A stretch of DNA of 64,000 nt from Lentzea fradiae (GTDB lineage: Bacteria > Actinomycetota > Actinomycetes > Mycobacteriales > Pseudonocardiaceae): contig NZ_FNCC01000020.1 in the NCBI RefSeq assembly GCF_900100955.1, positions 62,001 through 126,000 of the forward strand. The letters run 5' to 3'. Positions 1 through 7,834 of this stretch are shown here, in pieces; within the stretch, counting starts at the first letter, position 1, and every line of letters begins with the position of its first letter. The position numbers and the translations under genes were made by a program. The notes under the pieces were generated by a model that ran no database searches, had not been told where the DNA came from, and worked only from the letters and a program-made list of their open reading frames with translations.

Positions 1-1259
1 AGTGCCTGCCCTCGCCGAGCATCCCGCAGCCCGCCCAGTAGAACCACAGCGTCCCGGCGAGGTGCACGCAGTGGTCGCCCGCCTCGTCGAGGCAGAAGTC
101 CAGGACCGCGCGCAGGTTCTGGTGTTCCAGGCGGGTGAGCGCGAAGATCTCCGGCTGCGCCGGGCCGAACCACTGCTTCTCGCACCGCTCCGCCCACTCG
201 ACGAAGTGGTCTCGGTGCCGTTGCCGCAGCACGTGGTCGCGCCCGGCGGCGCGCAGCTTCTCCCAGCCGTACTGGCGCAGCGGCTCCAGCAGCCGGAACC
301 GGGTGCCCGACGGGTGCGGCCGGGACACCACGACCGACTTGTCGACGAGGCCGGTCAGCGACCGCATGATCTCCTCGGGCTCCACGCCGTCGCCGGAGCA
401 CACCCGTTCCGCCGCCGACAGGTCGAACGTGCCGGAGAACACCGATGCCCGCGTCCACAGGATCTGCTCGGGCCGCGTGCAGAGGTGGAAGCTCCAGTCG
501 ACGGCTGCCTGCAGCGTCTGGTGGCGGGGATCGCCGCCGCGCCTGCCCTCCGCCAGCACCCGGAACGTGTTGTCCAACCTGGACAGCAGGTGGTCGAGCG
601 TCAGCACGCGCAGCCGCACGGCGGCCAGTTCGACGGCCAGCGGGATGCCGTCCAGCAGCGCGCAGATCCTGGCGACCTGCTCGCGGTTGTGCGGGCCGAG
701 CGCGAACCCCGGCTCGACGGCCGCCGCCCGTTCGGCGAACAGCGTCAACGCGGGTTCGAGCGGAAGCGGCGCGACCTGCCAGAGGTGCTCACCGGCGACA
801 CCGAGGCGTTCCCTGCTCGTCGCGAGCACGCGCAGACCGCGGGCGGAGCGCAGCAGCACGTCCACCAGTTCGGCGGTGGCCTGCACGACGTGCTCGCAGT
901 TGTCCAGGACCACCAGCGTCTGCCGGTCGCGCAGGTGTTCCACCAGGACCGTGCGGTGCTTGCGGACCGTGTCGTCGTGGACGCCCAGCTGTTCCAGGAC
1001 GGTGTGCACGACCAGTTCCGGGCCGGTGACGCCTCCCAGGTCGACGAACCACACCCCGTCCGGGAACGCCCGGTTCGTCTCGGCGGCAGCCCGCAGCGCC
1101 AGCCGCGTCTTGCCGACGCCGCCGACCCCCGTGAGGGTCACGAGGCGGGACTCGGACAGCAGCCGCCGCACCTCGGCGACGTCGGTCCTGCGACCGACGA
1201 AAGTAGTTGTGTCGGCAGGCAAATTGCCTTTGCGACCTGGGGAAGGGGAACCGCCCACA
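1..1259 (-). CDS. LuxR/AfsR-type NB-ARC ATPase regulator, N-terminal part (runs off window)
   Basis: Read on the minus strand, this frame opens after an in-frame TAG at 1269-1271 and the first possible start is GTG at 1259. The product begins with a short linker, then a FVGRR segment, a Walker A loop GVGGVGKT (residues about 44-51), a Walker B segment LVVLDNCEH and a later IPLAVELAA motif. These are the marks of the STAND/NB-ARC ATPase core of large LuxR- or AfsR-like regulators. About 419 codons are present and the C-terminus, where a LuxR helix-turn-helix or TPR repeats would lie, is outside the window. No N-terminal DNA-binding domain is present. Target genes cannot be inferred. Confidence 0.85.
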
Positions 1260-1405
1260 GCGGCACCCTAGGTCGGCCCGTTCACCTGCTGCAACGCGGT
1301 CCCCCGGAGGTACCAACACCGGAACACGGGTAGTTACCCCCTAGGGGCGATGCCCGCACGAGGCGAGGCTTGGAGGCTTGGGACACACCTGTGGGAGGGA
1401 CCCCC

Positions 1406-2182
1406 ATGAGCGGCGACGGCCTCGAGGTCGACTTCCGCGAGCACAACGGCGTGCTGGTCGTCCGGTTCAGCGGGCTGCTCGACTGGACGACGTACCTGCG
1501 CGTGCAGGACGTGCTGCTCGACTGCGTCACGAAGGAGCTCTCGGGGGTGGTCGTCGAGCTCGACGACCTGGAGGCGGAGTCACCGGCGCTGCTCGTCGTG
1601 TTCGACGTCGTCTGGCTGTCCGCGGCGCGCTGGCCGGGGATCTCGATGAGCCTGGTCGTGGGCGGTCACCGGCTGCGGTCGACGCTGGAGTCGCGCGGCC
1701 TGCCCCGGCACATCCCGCTGCACGCCACGACCACGGACGCCACCGCCGCCGTGGTGCGGGTCGAGCACGACGACCGGGTGGACGCGACGCTGCCGACGTG
1801 CCGCTGCCTGCCGCACGTGGCCGAGCGGATCACCGAACGCGCCTGCGAGCGGTGGGGCGTCCAGTCGATGCTCGACGTCGCGCCGCAGGTCGCCGTGGAG
1901 CTCGTGTCCCACGTCGAGGACGAAAGCCCGTTGGCGCTGCTGCTGCGGATGCGCGGCGGCAAGCTGTCCGTCGCCGTGCGCACGACCGCCCGTCTCGACC
2001 TGAAGCAGTGGCACGTCATGCGGCACAACGTCGCGTCCATCGCCGTGTGCAACTTCAGCATGGGCGAGACGCCGGCCGGGGGCGGACGGCAGATCATCTG
2101 GACGTTGCTCGACGTGCCGGAGGACAGCGAACGGCCGCCGCTACAGCTCGTGGAGCCCCCGATTTTCACCCATCGGGGTTAA
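1406..2182 (+). CDS. STAS-domain protein (anti-sigma antagonist-like) with an extra C-terminal domain
   Basis: 258 aa. Residues about 5-100 look like a STAS domain of the SpoIIAA/RsbV type: an early strand reading VLVVRFSGLLDW, then GVVVELDDL where the phosphorylatable Ser region lies, followed by alternating strands and helices. The remaining ~140 residues may be a degenerate GHKL/HATPase-like or unknown domain (VAVELVSHVEDE, LSVAVRTTARL), but no clear ATP-binding N, G1 or G2 boxes are seen. ATG 1406 is chosen because GGGAGGG lies about 8 bases upstream; an in-frame TTG at 1370 is less likely. It stands alone, divergent from the ATPase regulator. A role in partner switching is inferred from the STAS fold only. 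Confidence 0.65.
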   Translation: MSGDGLEVDFREHNGVLVVRFSGLLDWTTYLRVQDVLLDCVTKELSGVVVELDDLEAESPALLVVFDVVWLSAARWPGISMSLVVGGHRLRSTLESRGLPRHIPLHATTTDATAAVVRVEHDDRVDATLPTCRCLPHVAERITERACERWGVQSMLDVAPQVAVELVSHVEDESPLALLLRMRGGKLSVAVRTTARLDLKQWHVMRHNVASIAVCNFSMGETPAGGGRQIIWTLLDVPEDSERPPLQLVEPPIFTHRG

Positions 2183-2200
2183 ACACTTCCGGGCATCGTT

Positions 2201-2560
2201 CTACCTCGCGTGGGTTGCCGCGAGACTCGTCCGGCACGCCCGCACGACCTGACGGTTCGCCGCCGTGTCCGGTGTCCGCGTGCCGCAGCTCGGACAGGAC
2301 AGCCGCGCCGTCGTCTCGTCGAGGTGCACTTCCAGAGGGCTCGCGCACGGCCGGCACCAGCGGTGCCCGGTCAAGGGGATGACGTGGTCAGGTGACGTCA
2401 CGCACTCGTGCAGCCAGCTGCGGTGCAGCCCGCACGTGGCCCTCGCGTGCGGGTCGAGCCCGAGCTCCTCGGCGAGGTCCTCGGCGTCGAGGACCGCCGA
2501 CAAGGTCGGGTCCTCGCTCTCGGCGGAGGTCACCAGCCGCAGGTGGGCGCGTCGCCTCAT
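2201..2560 (-). CDS. small cysteine/histidine-rich hypothetical protein, possible zinc ribbon
   Basis: About 119 aa from ATG 2560; an upstream in-frame ATG at 2590 would add 10 residues. The N-terminal half is acidic and helical (LDAEDLAEELGLD). The C-terminal half carries CGLH...HEC, then CRPC and CPSCG spaced about 23 residues apart, which fits a zinc-ribbon or treble-clef-like metal site. The family is not recognised. The gene is divergent from the TPR gene at 2723, and the space between them (2561-2722) probably holds both promoters. It could act as a small regulator or adaptor, but nothing in the sequence proves this. Confidence 0.55.
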   Translation of the reverse strand: MRRRAHLRLVTSAESEDPTLSAVLDAEDLAEELGLDPHARATCGLHRSWLHECVTSPDHVIPLTGHRWCRPCASPLEVHLDETTARLSCPSCGTRTPDTAANRQVVRACRTSLAATHAR

Positions 2561-2722
2561 GTGCAGAACCCTGTTCCTCGACGGAGTCATCTCGAACGGA
2601 AGCGGGCATACCCGCGTTCACACCAGTCGAATCCCGTCGAAGTGATTCCACCCCGAACGGCACCTCTTCTCAGCCGCTCCGCGGCCCCCTACGCTCAGGA
2701 CAAGACGGCGCGAGGTGTACCG

Positions 2723-3595
2723 ATGACGGATCCTGCGTACTTCCCTCCCCCGCACTCCGCCCGCATCGGCATGAGCGATGTGGAACAGCTGAAGTCTCAG
2801 ACCCGTTCCCTCAGATCGGTCGACTACCGGCACGGCGGCGGCGCCTGCCGGGACGCGGTCGTGGTGCGGATCTACTGGGCGCAGCAGCTGCTGGCCGCCG
2901 AGGCGTCCGACCACGTGCGCGCCCGCCTGCTGACCGCGGTCGCGGACCTGCACAACCTGGCGGGGTGGACGTCGTTCGACTGCGGCCAGGTCGGGGCGGC
3001 GTACCACCACTTCGACCGCGCGCTCGACTTCGCCCGGCACGACGAGGACCTGACGACCAACATCGTGTACCGGCGTGGACGCGTCCATCTGCACCACGGC
3101 GCTCCGGGTGACGCGCTGGCGTACTTCCAGAGGGGCGCGCAGACGCCGTTGGCGTCGAGCATCATGCACGCGAACGAAGCGTGGGCGTACGCGCGCCAGG
3201 CCCGTTCCGACGAGGCGTTGCGTGCGCTGGGCCGGGCGCAGGACGCGTTCGCGGCGGCGGACGTCCGGCACGCACCGGACTGGGCGCGGTTCCACGACGA
3301 GACCGACCTGCTTTCGCTGACCGGCATCGTCCACACCGAGCTCGGCGACACCGCGACCGCGATCCCCGCGCTGCTCACGGCCGTGGAACGGCTCGGACCG
3401 GCGATGGCGCGCAGCCGGACGTTCTGCCTGATCGCCCTGGCGACCTGCCACTTCCTCGACGGCGACCTCGACGAGGGCAAGGCGGTCGGGTCGCGGGCGA
3501 TGAGCGCGGCGGAGGACCTGCGGTCGGAACGGGTGTGGGACCGGATGCGGCCGATGCTGAGGGCGGCGGCCGCGCACGGGGTCTCGCTGCGGTAG
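2723..3595 (+). CDS. orphan TPR protein, resembling the effector half of XRE-TPR regulators
   Basis: 290 aa. It begins MTDPAYFPPPHSARIGMSDV and continues through an array of helical repeats (LLTAVADLHNLAGW, GAAYHHFDRALDFA, GDALAYFQRGAQ). This matches the C-terminal TPR half of Streptomyces-type XRE regulators that normally start with a ~70-residue helix-turn-helix. That N-terminal DNA-binding domain is absent. The frame is open further upstream to 2408, but that stretch is the shadow of the minus-strand gene. ATG 2723 is preceded by GAGG about 8 bases away. It may be a stand-alone protein-interaction partner or a remnant of a once longer regulator. Confidence 0.75.
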   Translation: MTDPAYFPPPHSARIGMSDVEQLKSQTRSLRSVDYRHGGGACRDAVVVRIYWAQQLLAAEASDHVRARLLTAVADLHNLAGWTSFDCGQVGAAYHHFDRALDFARHDEDLTTNIVYRRGRVHLHHGAPGDALAYFQRGAQTPLASSIMHANEAWAYARQARSDEALRALGRAQDAFAAADVRHAPDWARFHDETDLLSLTGIVHTELGDTATAIPALLTAVERLGPAMARSRTFCLIALATCHFLDGDLDEGKAVGSRAMSAAEDLRSERVWDRMRPMLRAAAAHGVSLR

Positions 3596-3661
3596 CGATC
3601 TTTGCAGAACCCGAACATTCGGCGGACCTGGTCCTGACGGAGCTCCGTCATCGTTCGTGGC

Positions 3662-4024
3662 ATGGACATTTCGCGAATCGGTGGGCTCGTGGCGTTGCTG
3701 ATGCTGCTGGGCGCGGGGACCGCGGCGGCGCAGGAACCGGTCACGATCAGCCAGGAGAAGGTGCGGGAGATCTGTTCCGAACGGCTGCCCCGCGTCGAGA
3801 ACCGCGTGCGGGCGCTGACCGACCGAATCAACGGTGACGCCGGAACGCTCGGCTCGAAGAAGTGGCTGGAGCAGAAGGCCGCCACTGCCCGCAAGGCCGG
3901 CAACACGGCACGCGCGGACGTGCTGGACGCACAGCTGAAGCTGCGCGACTCGCAGCTCGGGAAGCTGACGAACGCTTCCGAGCGGCTCGCCGAGTTCCGG
4001 TCCGAGCACTGCGGGTCGAAGTGA
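3662..4024 (+). CDS. small secreted helical protein upstream of a two-component system
   Basis: 120 aa. A signal peptide is clear (MDISRIGG then a hydrophobic run, ending GTAAAQ with a cleavage site near residue 22-24). The mature part is charged and helical, with two cysteines (REICSERL and SEHCGSK) that may form a disulfide. Its stop overlaps the GTG of the next gene (GTGA), so the four genes from here to the kinase at 4837 look like one transcript. The family is not recognised. An extracytoplasmic accessory or ligand-sensing role for the kinase is possible, inferred only from position. Confidence 0.7.
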   Translation: MDISRIGGLVALLMLLGAGTAAAQEPVTISQEKVREICSERLPRVENRVRALTDRINGDAGTLGSKKWLEQKAATARKAGNTARADVLDAQLKLRDSQLGKLTNASERLAEFRSEHCGSK

Positions 4025-4164
4025 GGCCCGGGATGAGGTGGCTCGCGGCGCTGGTGCTGCTGGTCTCGCTGACGGCGTGCCGGGGCGAGGCTCCGGTCTC
4101 GGACCTCGATGATGTGGAATCAACGCTGAACAGCATCGAGTCGGATCTCAACCAGCCGGGGTGA
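4021..4164 (+). CDS. very small lipoprotein (43-47 aa)
   Basis: The frame can start at GTG 4021, overlapping the previous stop, or at ATG 4033. From the ATG the product is a short type II signal peptide with the lipobox LTAC, followed by about 24 mature residues rich in Asp, Ser and Asn (DLDDVESTLNSIESDL), which look like one amphipathic helix. It would be a lipid-anchored helix outside the membrane. The stop lies only 4 bases before the response-regulator start. Such tiny genes are easy to miss; the lipobox and tight packing support it. Confidence 0.65.
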   Translation: MRPGMRWLAALVLLVSLTACRGEAPVSDLDDVESTLNSIESDLNQPG

Positions 4165-4168
4165 ACGC

Positions 4169-4840
4169 GTGGAACGTGGCCTGGTGCTCGTCGTGGAGGA
4201 CGAACCGGCGATCGCCGAGCTCGTCGCGCTCTACCTGCGGCGCGACGGTTTCGGCGTGCACCTGGAGTCCTCGGGGGACGCGGCACTGGCCGCGGTCCGC
4301 TCGCTCTCGCCCGTCGCGGTCGTCCTGGACGTCGGCCTGCCCGGTCTGACCGGCATCGAGGTCTGCCGGGCGATGCGCGCGGCGGGCGACTGGACCCCCG
4401 TGCTGTTCGTGACGGCCCGCGACGACGAGGTGGACCGCCTGCTCGGCCTGGAGCTCGGGGCCGACGACTACGTCACCAAGCCGTTCAGCCCGCGCGAGCT
4501 GGCGTTGCGCGTCCGCACGGTCCTGCGCCGCTCTTCCCCGGTCGTGTCCGACGTTCTGCGGGTGGGAGCCGTCCGCCTGGACGTGGGCGAGCGGAGGGCG
4601 TTCGCCGACGGTCACGAGGTTTCTTTGACGACAACGGAGTTCGGGTTGCTCTGCCACCTGATGAGGCACCCGCGCCAGGTGTTCTCGCGCGAGCAGCTGC
4701 TGTCCGCGGTGTGGGGTTACTCGTCGGCGGCCGGCACCCGGACCGTGGACGTCCACATCGCCCAGCTGCGCGCCAAGTTCGGCCCGTCCAGTCCTATCAG
4801 GACGGTGCGCGGCGTCGGTTACTCGGCGGACGCGTCGTGA
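4169..4840 (+). CDS. OmpR/PhoB-family response regulator
   Basis: 223 aa. The receiver domain (residues 1-118) has the acidic pocket VVEDEP, the phospho-acceptor Asp54 in VVLDVGLPG, the conserved Thr of FVTARDD and the Lys of VTKPFSP. The C-terminal winged helix (about 130-220) has LTTTEFGLLCHL and the recognition region RTVDVHIAQLRAKF, with a typical RTVRGVGY end. GTG 4169 is used because it leaves 4 bases after the lipoprotein stop. Its stop overlaps the GTG of the histidine kinase, showing translational coupling. It is the DNA-binding partner of that kinase; targets are unknown. Confidence 0.93.
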   Translation: MERGLVLVVEDEPAIAELVALYLRRDGFGVHLESSGDAALAAVRSLSPVAVVLDVGLPGLTGIEVCRAMRAAGDWTPVLFVTARDDEVDRLLGLELGADDYVTKPFSPRELALRVRTVLRRSSPVVSDVLRVGAVRLDVGERRAFADGHEVSLTTTEFGLLCHLMRHPRQVFSREQLLSAVWGYSSAAGTRTVDVHIAQLRAKFGPSSPIRTVRGVGYSADAS

Positions 4841-6168
4841 ACCTCGGCGCCCGGATCGCGTTGGTGTGCCTGGGAGTCGCGTTCGTCGCCGTGGTCGTGG
4901 CGGGGGTCGTGTCGACCCGCCAGGTCCTGTCGACCTCGCAGCAGGTGAGCCGCGAGTTCCTGCGCTCCCAGGCCGACGTGGTGGCGGGCCAGCTCGCCGG
5001 CGACCGGGTCGAGCAGGTGCTGGAGCGCCAAGGCATCGCGATCGTGCGGATCTCCGCGACCGGCGAGGTGTCGGGCTCCGACCGTGCCGCCGTCCGCGCG
5101 GCCCGGGACGCCGACGTGGCGCGGGTGCTGACGGGCACGCCGGTGACCGGGGTGAGCGGCCGGCTGAACGTCGAGGCCCGTCCGTCCGGCGACGGCGGTT
5201 TCGCGCTGGTCCAGGCGACGGAGACCAGCGGCGCGTTCCGCAGGCTGGTCCGCAACGTCCTGTTCGCGCTGGGCGTCGGCCTCGTCGTCGCCTGCCTGGC
5301 GGGCCTCGCCCTGGGCAGCGTGCTGACCCGCCCGCTGCGCCGGGTGGCGGCCGTGGCCCGCTCCATGAGCGCGGGCCGCCGCGACGTCCGCGTCCCGGTC
5401 ACCGGCCCTGCCGAACTGGCCGAGGTCTCCACGTCGGTGAACGTGCTCGCGGACGCGTTGCAGCGCAGCGAGTCCCGCCAGCGCGACTTCCTGCTGTCCG
5501 TCTCGCACGAGCTGCGAACCCCGCTCACCGCCGTGACGGGCTTCGCCGAGTCGCTGGCCGACGGCGTCGTGACGGGCGACCGCGTGGCCCCGGTCGGCAC
5601 CGTGATCCTCGACGAGGCGCGCAGACTGGACCGCCTGGTCACCGACCTGCTCGACCTCGCCCGCCTGGGCGCCGACGACTTCCGCCTCGACCTGGCCCCG
5701 ATCCCCCTGGACCAGGTCGTCCGCTCCGCCGCCGAGGTGTGGCACGCCCGCTGCCAGGCCCGCGGCGTCCCGTTCTCGGTGGAGATCACCGCCTCACCGG
5801 TCGTCCACGCCGACGCCCGGCGGCTGCGCCAGGTGGTCGACGGCCTGCTGGAGAACGCCCTGCGCGTCACCCCGCCCGGCCGCCCGGTCGTGCTCTCCCT
5901 GTCGTCGGTGCTGCAGGTCCGCGACGGCGGCCCCGGCCTCGCACCCGAGGACTACCCCGTGGCGTTCGACCGCGGCGTGCTGCACGCGCGCTACCAGCAG
6001 TCCCGGCCCGTGGGGACCGGCGTCGGCCTCGCACTGGTGCACGGCCTCGTGACGCGGATGGGCGGGACGATCACGGCGGGGCCAGCCGCGGAAGGCGGCG
6101 CCGCGTTCACCGTGACGCTGCCCCCTGCGGCCCCTTCGAGCCCCGTCACTTCGACTGGGGCAGCTTGA
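4837..6168 (+). CDS. two-component sensor histidine kinase
   Basis: 443 aa from GTG 4837, overlapping the regulator stop. It has a first membrane helix at about residues 5-25, an extracytoplasmic loop of about 115 residues, a second helix at about 140-163, then a HAMP linker. The HisKA motif SVSHELRTPL has His224. The ATPase domain has the N-box LLENALR, the G1 box DGGPGL and the G2-like GTGVGLALV, but the stretch between N and G1 is short. The extracellular loop is where the small lipoprotein and secreted protein encoded upstream could act (inference). Its 3' end overlaps convergent xth by 23 bases. Confidence 0.92.
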   Translation: MNLGARIALVCLGVAFVAVVVAGVVSTRQVLSTSQQVSREFLRSQADVVAGQLAGDRVEQVLERQGIAIVRISATGEVSGSDRAAVRAARDADVARVLTGTPVTGVSGRLNVEARPSGDGGFALVQATETSGAFRRLVRNVLFALGVGLVVACLAGLALGSVLTRPLRRVAAVARSMSAGRRDVRVPVTGPAELAEVSTSVNVLADALQRSESRQRDFLLSVSHELRTPLTAVTGFAESLADGVVTGDRVAPVGTVILDEARRLDRLVTDLLDLARLGADDFRLDLAPIPLDQVVRSAAEVWHARCQARGVPFSVEITASPVVHADARRLRQVVDGLLENALRVTPPGRPVVLSLSSVLQVRDGGPGLAPEDYPVAFDRGVLHARYQQSRPVGTGVGLALVHGLVTRMGGTITAGPAAEGGAAFTVTLPPAAPSSPVTSTGAA

Positions 6169-7006
6169 CCTTCTTCTTTCCCCCCGGCGACGACGGCGGC
6201 GGCACGACCGGCCCGATGTCCCCGTCCGGTGCCTCGTCCAGGTCGACGACCACCGGCGCGTGGTCGCTCGGCCCGGTCCCCTTGCGCGCGTGCCGGTCGA
6301 CCCACGCCGCCTGCACCCGCGGCGCCACCGAGTCGGACGCCAGCACCAGGTCGATCCGCATGCCCAGGTCGCGGTGGAACATCCCGGCCCGGTAGTCCCA
6401 GTAGCTGAAGATCCGCTCGTTGGGCCACCGCTCACGCACGACGTCGTGGAACCCCAACGCCTCGATGGCCCGCAGTGCGGCGCGTTCGGGTTCGGTGACG
6501 TGCGTGTGCCCGATGAACGACTCCGGGTCGAAGACGTCGGCGTCGGCAGGAGCGATGTTGATGTCCCCGCACACGAGCGCGTCGTCAGGACCGGCGTCCA
6601 GCACGTCGCGCAGTGCCGCCAACCACTCCAGCTTGTACTTGTAGTGGTCCGACTCCGGTTCACGGCCGTTCGGCACGTACAACGAATGCACCCGCACACC
6701 ACCACACGTCGCCGCGACGGCGCGTGCCTCGACATGTGGGAAGCCGGGCGCTCCCGCGATGCCGACCTCGACGTCTTCGAGGCCCACCCGCGACAACAGC
6801 GCCACGCCGTTCCACTGCGCCTCACCGAACAGGGCGACCTCGTAGCCGCGCTCGTTCAGAGCCACCCCCAGCAAGGCTCTGAAGGCGTCGTCGGCCAGCT
6901 TGGTCTCCTGAAGGCACACGACGTCCGGCTTGCGCTGGTCCAGCCACGGCAGCAGGCGCGGCACGCGTTGCTTGACGGAGTTCACGTTCCAGGTCGCCAC
7001 TCGCAC
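6146..7006 (-). CDS. xth: exodeoxyribonuclease III (AP endonuclease family)
   Basis: 286 aa from GTG 7006, which gives the family-typical beginning VRVATWNVNSVKQR. Catalytic motifs are present: ATWNVN, LQETK (metal-binding Glu), YVPNG, GDINIAP (catalytic Asp and Asn), and the C-terminal SDHAPVV (catalytic Asp-His). It removes 3' blocking groups and cleaves at abasic sites in base-excision repair. The frame opens further to 7042, but those residues are not family-like. After SDHAP there is an acidic-proline tail ending in a Lys-rich KKKVKLPQSK, longer than usual. It is convergent with the kinase gene. Confidence 0.93.
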   Translation of the reverse strand: MRVATWNVNSVKQRVPRLLPWLDQRKPDVVCLQETKLADDAFRALLGVALNERGYEVALFGEAQWNGVALLSRVGLEDVEVGIAGAPGFPHVEARAVAATCGGVRVHSLYVPNGREPESDHYKYKLEWLAALRDVLDAGPDDALVCGDINIAPADADVFDPESFIGHTHVTEPERAALRAIEALGFHDVVRERWPNERIFSYWDYRAGMFHRDLGMRIDLVLASDSVAPRVQAAWVDRHARKGTGPSDHAPVVVDLDEAPDGDIGPVVPPPSSPGGKKKVKLPQSK

Positions 7007-7124
7007 GCCTGCCACGGTAGTCACCGCGACTAAAGCCCGCATGGAGCGCGCAGTCAGAACCCGCCGGACACCGCCCCTGCCGGGCCCACGGGCCTTTGAC
7101 GACGACGGCTCAGGCGACCGGGAG

Positions 7125-7688
7125 TCACGCGACGACTCTGACGTCCATTCGCACCGTCGCTCCCTGATAAGCCCGGAAATACTGCTGCAACTGCCCGCTG
7201 CTCGCAGTGCACCCGACTTTCGTCAGCTCATTCTCGGCCGTGGCCGGCAGCACGACCGAGCACCTGGCCAGATAAGTGTTCTCGTCCTGCCGCAGAACGT
7301 AGAACACAGCGGAACCGGACCCGTGTCCCCCGTAATTGCGGAAGACCGCGCTCATCGCGCACCAGTGCTCTCCGCACGGCCCGTCCCAGTCCGACGACGT
7401 CAGGTGGAACTCGGGCGCCCTGGGCCGCGTCGTGACCACGACCGGCGGCTCGGGCCTCCTGACGGACTCGGCGCGCACCGCACTGTAGGGCGTCTTCGTC
7501 GTCGCGGGCGCCGCGGACCGGCTCGTCGTGACACCGATTTCTTTCAGCAGGTCGACCCCCGTCAACGTCTGCACACCGGTCAGAATGGCGAGAACACCAC
7601 CGATACTGCCGATGATGACGTTCCATTTCTTGTATTCCGGTTCGCTGTCGGCTTTCTTCCCGTCCCCCTCGCCGGCCATGTGATCCAT
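7125..7688 (-). CDS. single-pass membrane protein of unknown function
   Basis: 187 aa (or 184 from the second ATG, 7679). A charged N-terminus (GEGDGKKADSEPEYKK) precedes one membrane segment WNVIIGSIGGVLAILTGVQ at about residues 22-45. A Pro/Thr-rich linker follows, then a C-terminal domain with paired cysteines (GPCGEHWCAMSAVF and later CSVV...GCTAS), typical of an exported, disulfide-bearing domain. The family is not recognised. It stands alone on the minus strand upstream of xth, separated by about 120 bases. Confidence 0.6.
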   Translation of the reverse strand: MDHMAGEGDGKKADSEPEYKKWNVIIGSIGGVLAILTGVQTLTGVDLLKEIGVTTSRSAAPATTKTPYSAVRAESVRRPEPPVVVTTRPRAPEFHLTSSDWDGPCGEHWCAMSAVFRNYGGHGSGSAVFYVLRQDENTYLARCSVVLPATAENELTKVGCTASSGQLQQYFRAYQGATVRMDVRVVA

Positions 7689-7834
7689 CGTACTCGAAAC
7701 TGATCCGGAGAGGAGCGGGTTCCACCCGATCAGGAATACCGGCAGGCTGGTCGCGGACTTCAGCGAACCGGCGCGTCAACGTCCCAACCGCGCGTTCCGG
7801 CCGAGCGCCCGGGACCACGATCCGAGCGATGGAA

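Noticed and set aside
2-1333. 443-codon plus-strand open frame at the left edge
   Set aside because: It is Arg/Pro/Gln-rich with no domain pattern and is the shadow of the minus-strand NB-ARC ATPase gene, which shows Walker A and B motifs in its own frame.
1337-1346. CCCCTAGGGG palindrome between the ATPase and STAS genes
   Set aside because: A 10-bp palindrome of simple composition is expected by chance in GC-rich DNA; no second site or promoter supports it.
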